Below the pieces are notes generated by a model, which saw only the letters and a list, made by a program, of their open reading frames with translations, did no database searches and was not told the DNA's origin. Below, in pieces: positions 63,829 to 64,000 of a DNA stretch of 64,000 nt; the stretch's first letter is position 1; each line of letters begins with the position of its first letter. Both the position numbers and the translations under genes were made by a program. Origin of the DNA: an uncultured Dorea sp. (lineage in GTDB: Bacteria; Bacillota; Clostridia; Lachnospirales; Lachnospiraceae); assembly GCA_910584615.1 (NCBI GenBank), contig CAJUAM010000015.1, positions 1 to 64,000 of the forward strand, written 5' to 3'.

Positions 63829-64000
63829 TTACTTATAATAATCAAACTGAAGACCGTACATTTTGACGGTATCTCCCTCTTGGATCCCTGCAGCTTCCAA
63901 TTCACTAAGAATACCTGTATCCTTTAGAAACTTTTGAAAAAATGCAAATCCCTTCTCTGAGTCCAGATTTGTATAACCCAGCATTTTTTCAATCTTAGGT
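63829..64000 (-). CDS. obgE: GTPase ObgE, C-terminal end (cut by window)
   Basis: The minus strand reads IEKMLGYTNLDSEKGFAF, then LKDTGILSELEAAGIQEGDTV and YGLQFDYYK to a stop at 63829-63831. This is the OCT domain at the end of Obg (GDTVxxxGxxFDY). The GTPase and glycine-rich parts lie beyond the window. Linked yhbY and nadD fit the ribosome-assembly cluster. Confidence 0.9.
   Translation of the reverse strand, partial: PKIEKMLGYTNLDSEKGFAFFQKFLKDTGILSELEAAGIQEGDTVKMYGLQFDYYK

Overview
The window reads as chromosome of a spore-forming Gram-positive anaerobe of the class Clostridia, most likely family Lachnospiraceae. Supporting this are the sporulation genes yqfC and yqfD, a SpoVB-like flippase, the DUF4250, DUF4321 and DUF896 proteins, a Firmicute-type LexA with CGAACnnnnGTTC-like boxes, strong AGGAGG ribosome sites and frequent TTG starts. 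I do not assign a genus. I saw no rRNA, tRNA or CRISPR array.

Bases 1-17.7 kb are accessory. They open with the edge of a decaying integrative element: an excisionase-like gene cut by the window start, a hairpin-rich non-coding stretch, and a replication-initiator pseudogene that still carries four 15-bp iterons. This abuts a damaged Agr-type response regulator (frameshift plus lost C-terminus) next to an intact AgrC-type kinase, a divergent ABC exporter, a secreted transglutaminase-like protein with bacterial Ig-like repeats, a membrane-anchored HTH regulator, a uridine phosphorylase and a frameshifted small secreted protein. From 10.06 to 17.68 kb a tightly packed cassette follows: PadR regulator, HAAS/DUF1700-like membrane protein, small secreted protein, a large lipoprotein (propeller-like region plus solute-binding domain), two sugar-type permeases, an HlyD-type adaptor and a MacB-like membrane protein. 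No ATPase is encoded in it. This is the best candidate for an undescribed system.

Bases 17.7-64 kb are mostly core genome: sugar phosphate genes (RpiB, HAD phosphatase, PfkB kinase); helD; the yqfC-yqfD-phoH-ybeY cluster; a SpoVB-like flippase; folate cyclo-ligase; miaB; the mutS-mutL-miaA repair and tRNA-modification run; a methionine gamma-lyase-family enzyme and two flavoproteins; radC; the cell-shape and division operon mreBCD-mrdA-minD-minE-rodA-mgsA-dac (without minC); a radical SAM gene leading into hlyD-ylmE-sepF-ylmH (without ylmG); lspA-rluD; a cytidylate-kinase-like gene; then, on the minus strand, ttcA-like, a large Xer recombinase and a LysM protein divergent from lexA with four SOS-box-like sites between them. 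The right edge holds the rsfS-yqeK-nadD-yhbY-obgE ribosome-assembly/NAD cluster on the minus strand, with obgE cut by the window.

How they work together: the mre/mrd/min/rod genes and sepF act on cell-wall elongation and division-site choice; lexA with the LysM protein looks like an SOS checkpoint of the LexA-YneA type; mutS/mutL and miaA/miaB are replication- and translation-fidelity genes; the PadR cassette is a self-contained surface or secretion module that would need ATPases encoded elsewhere.
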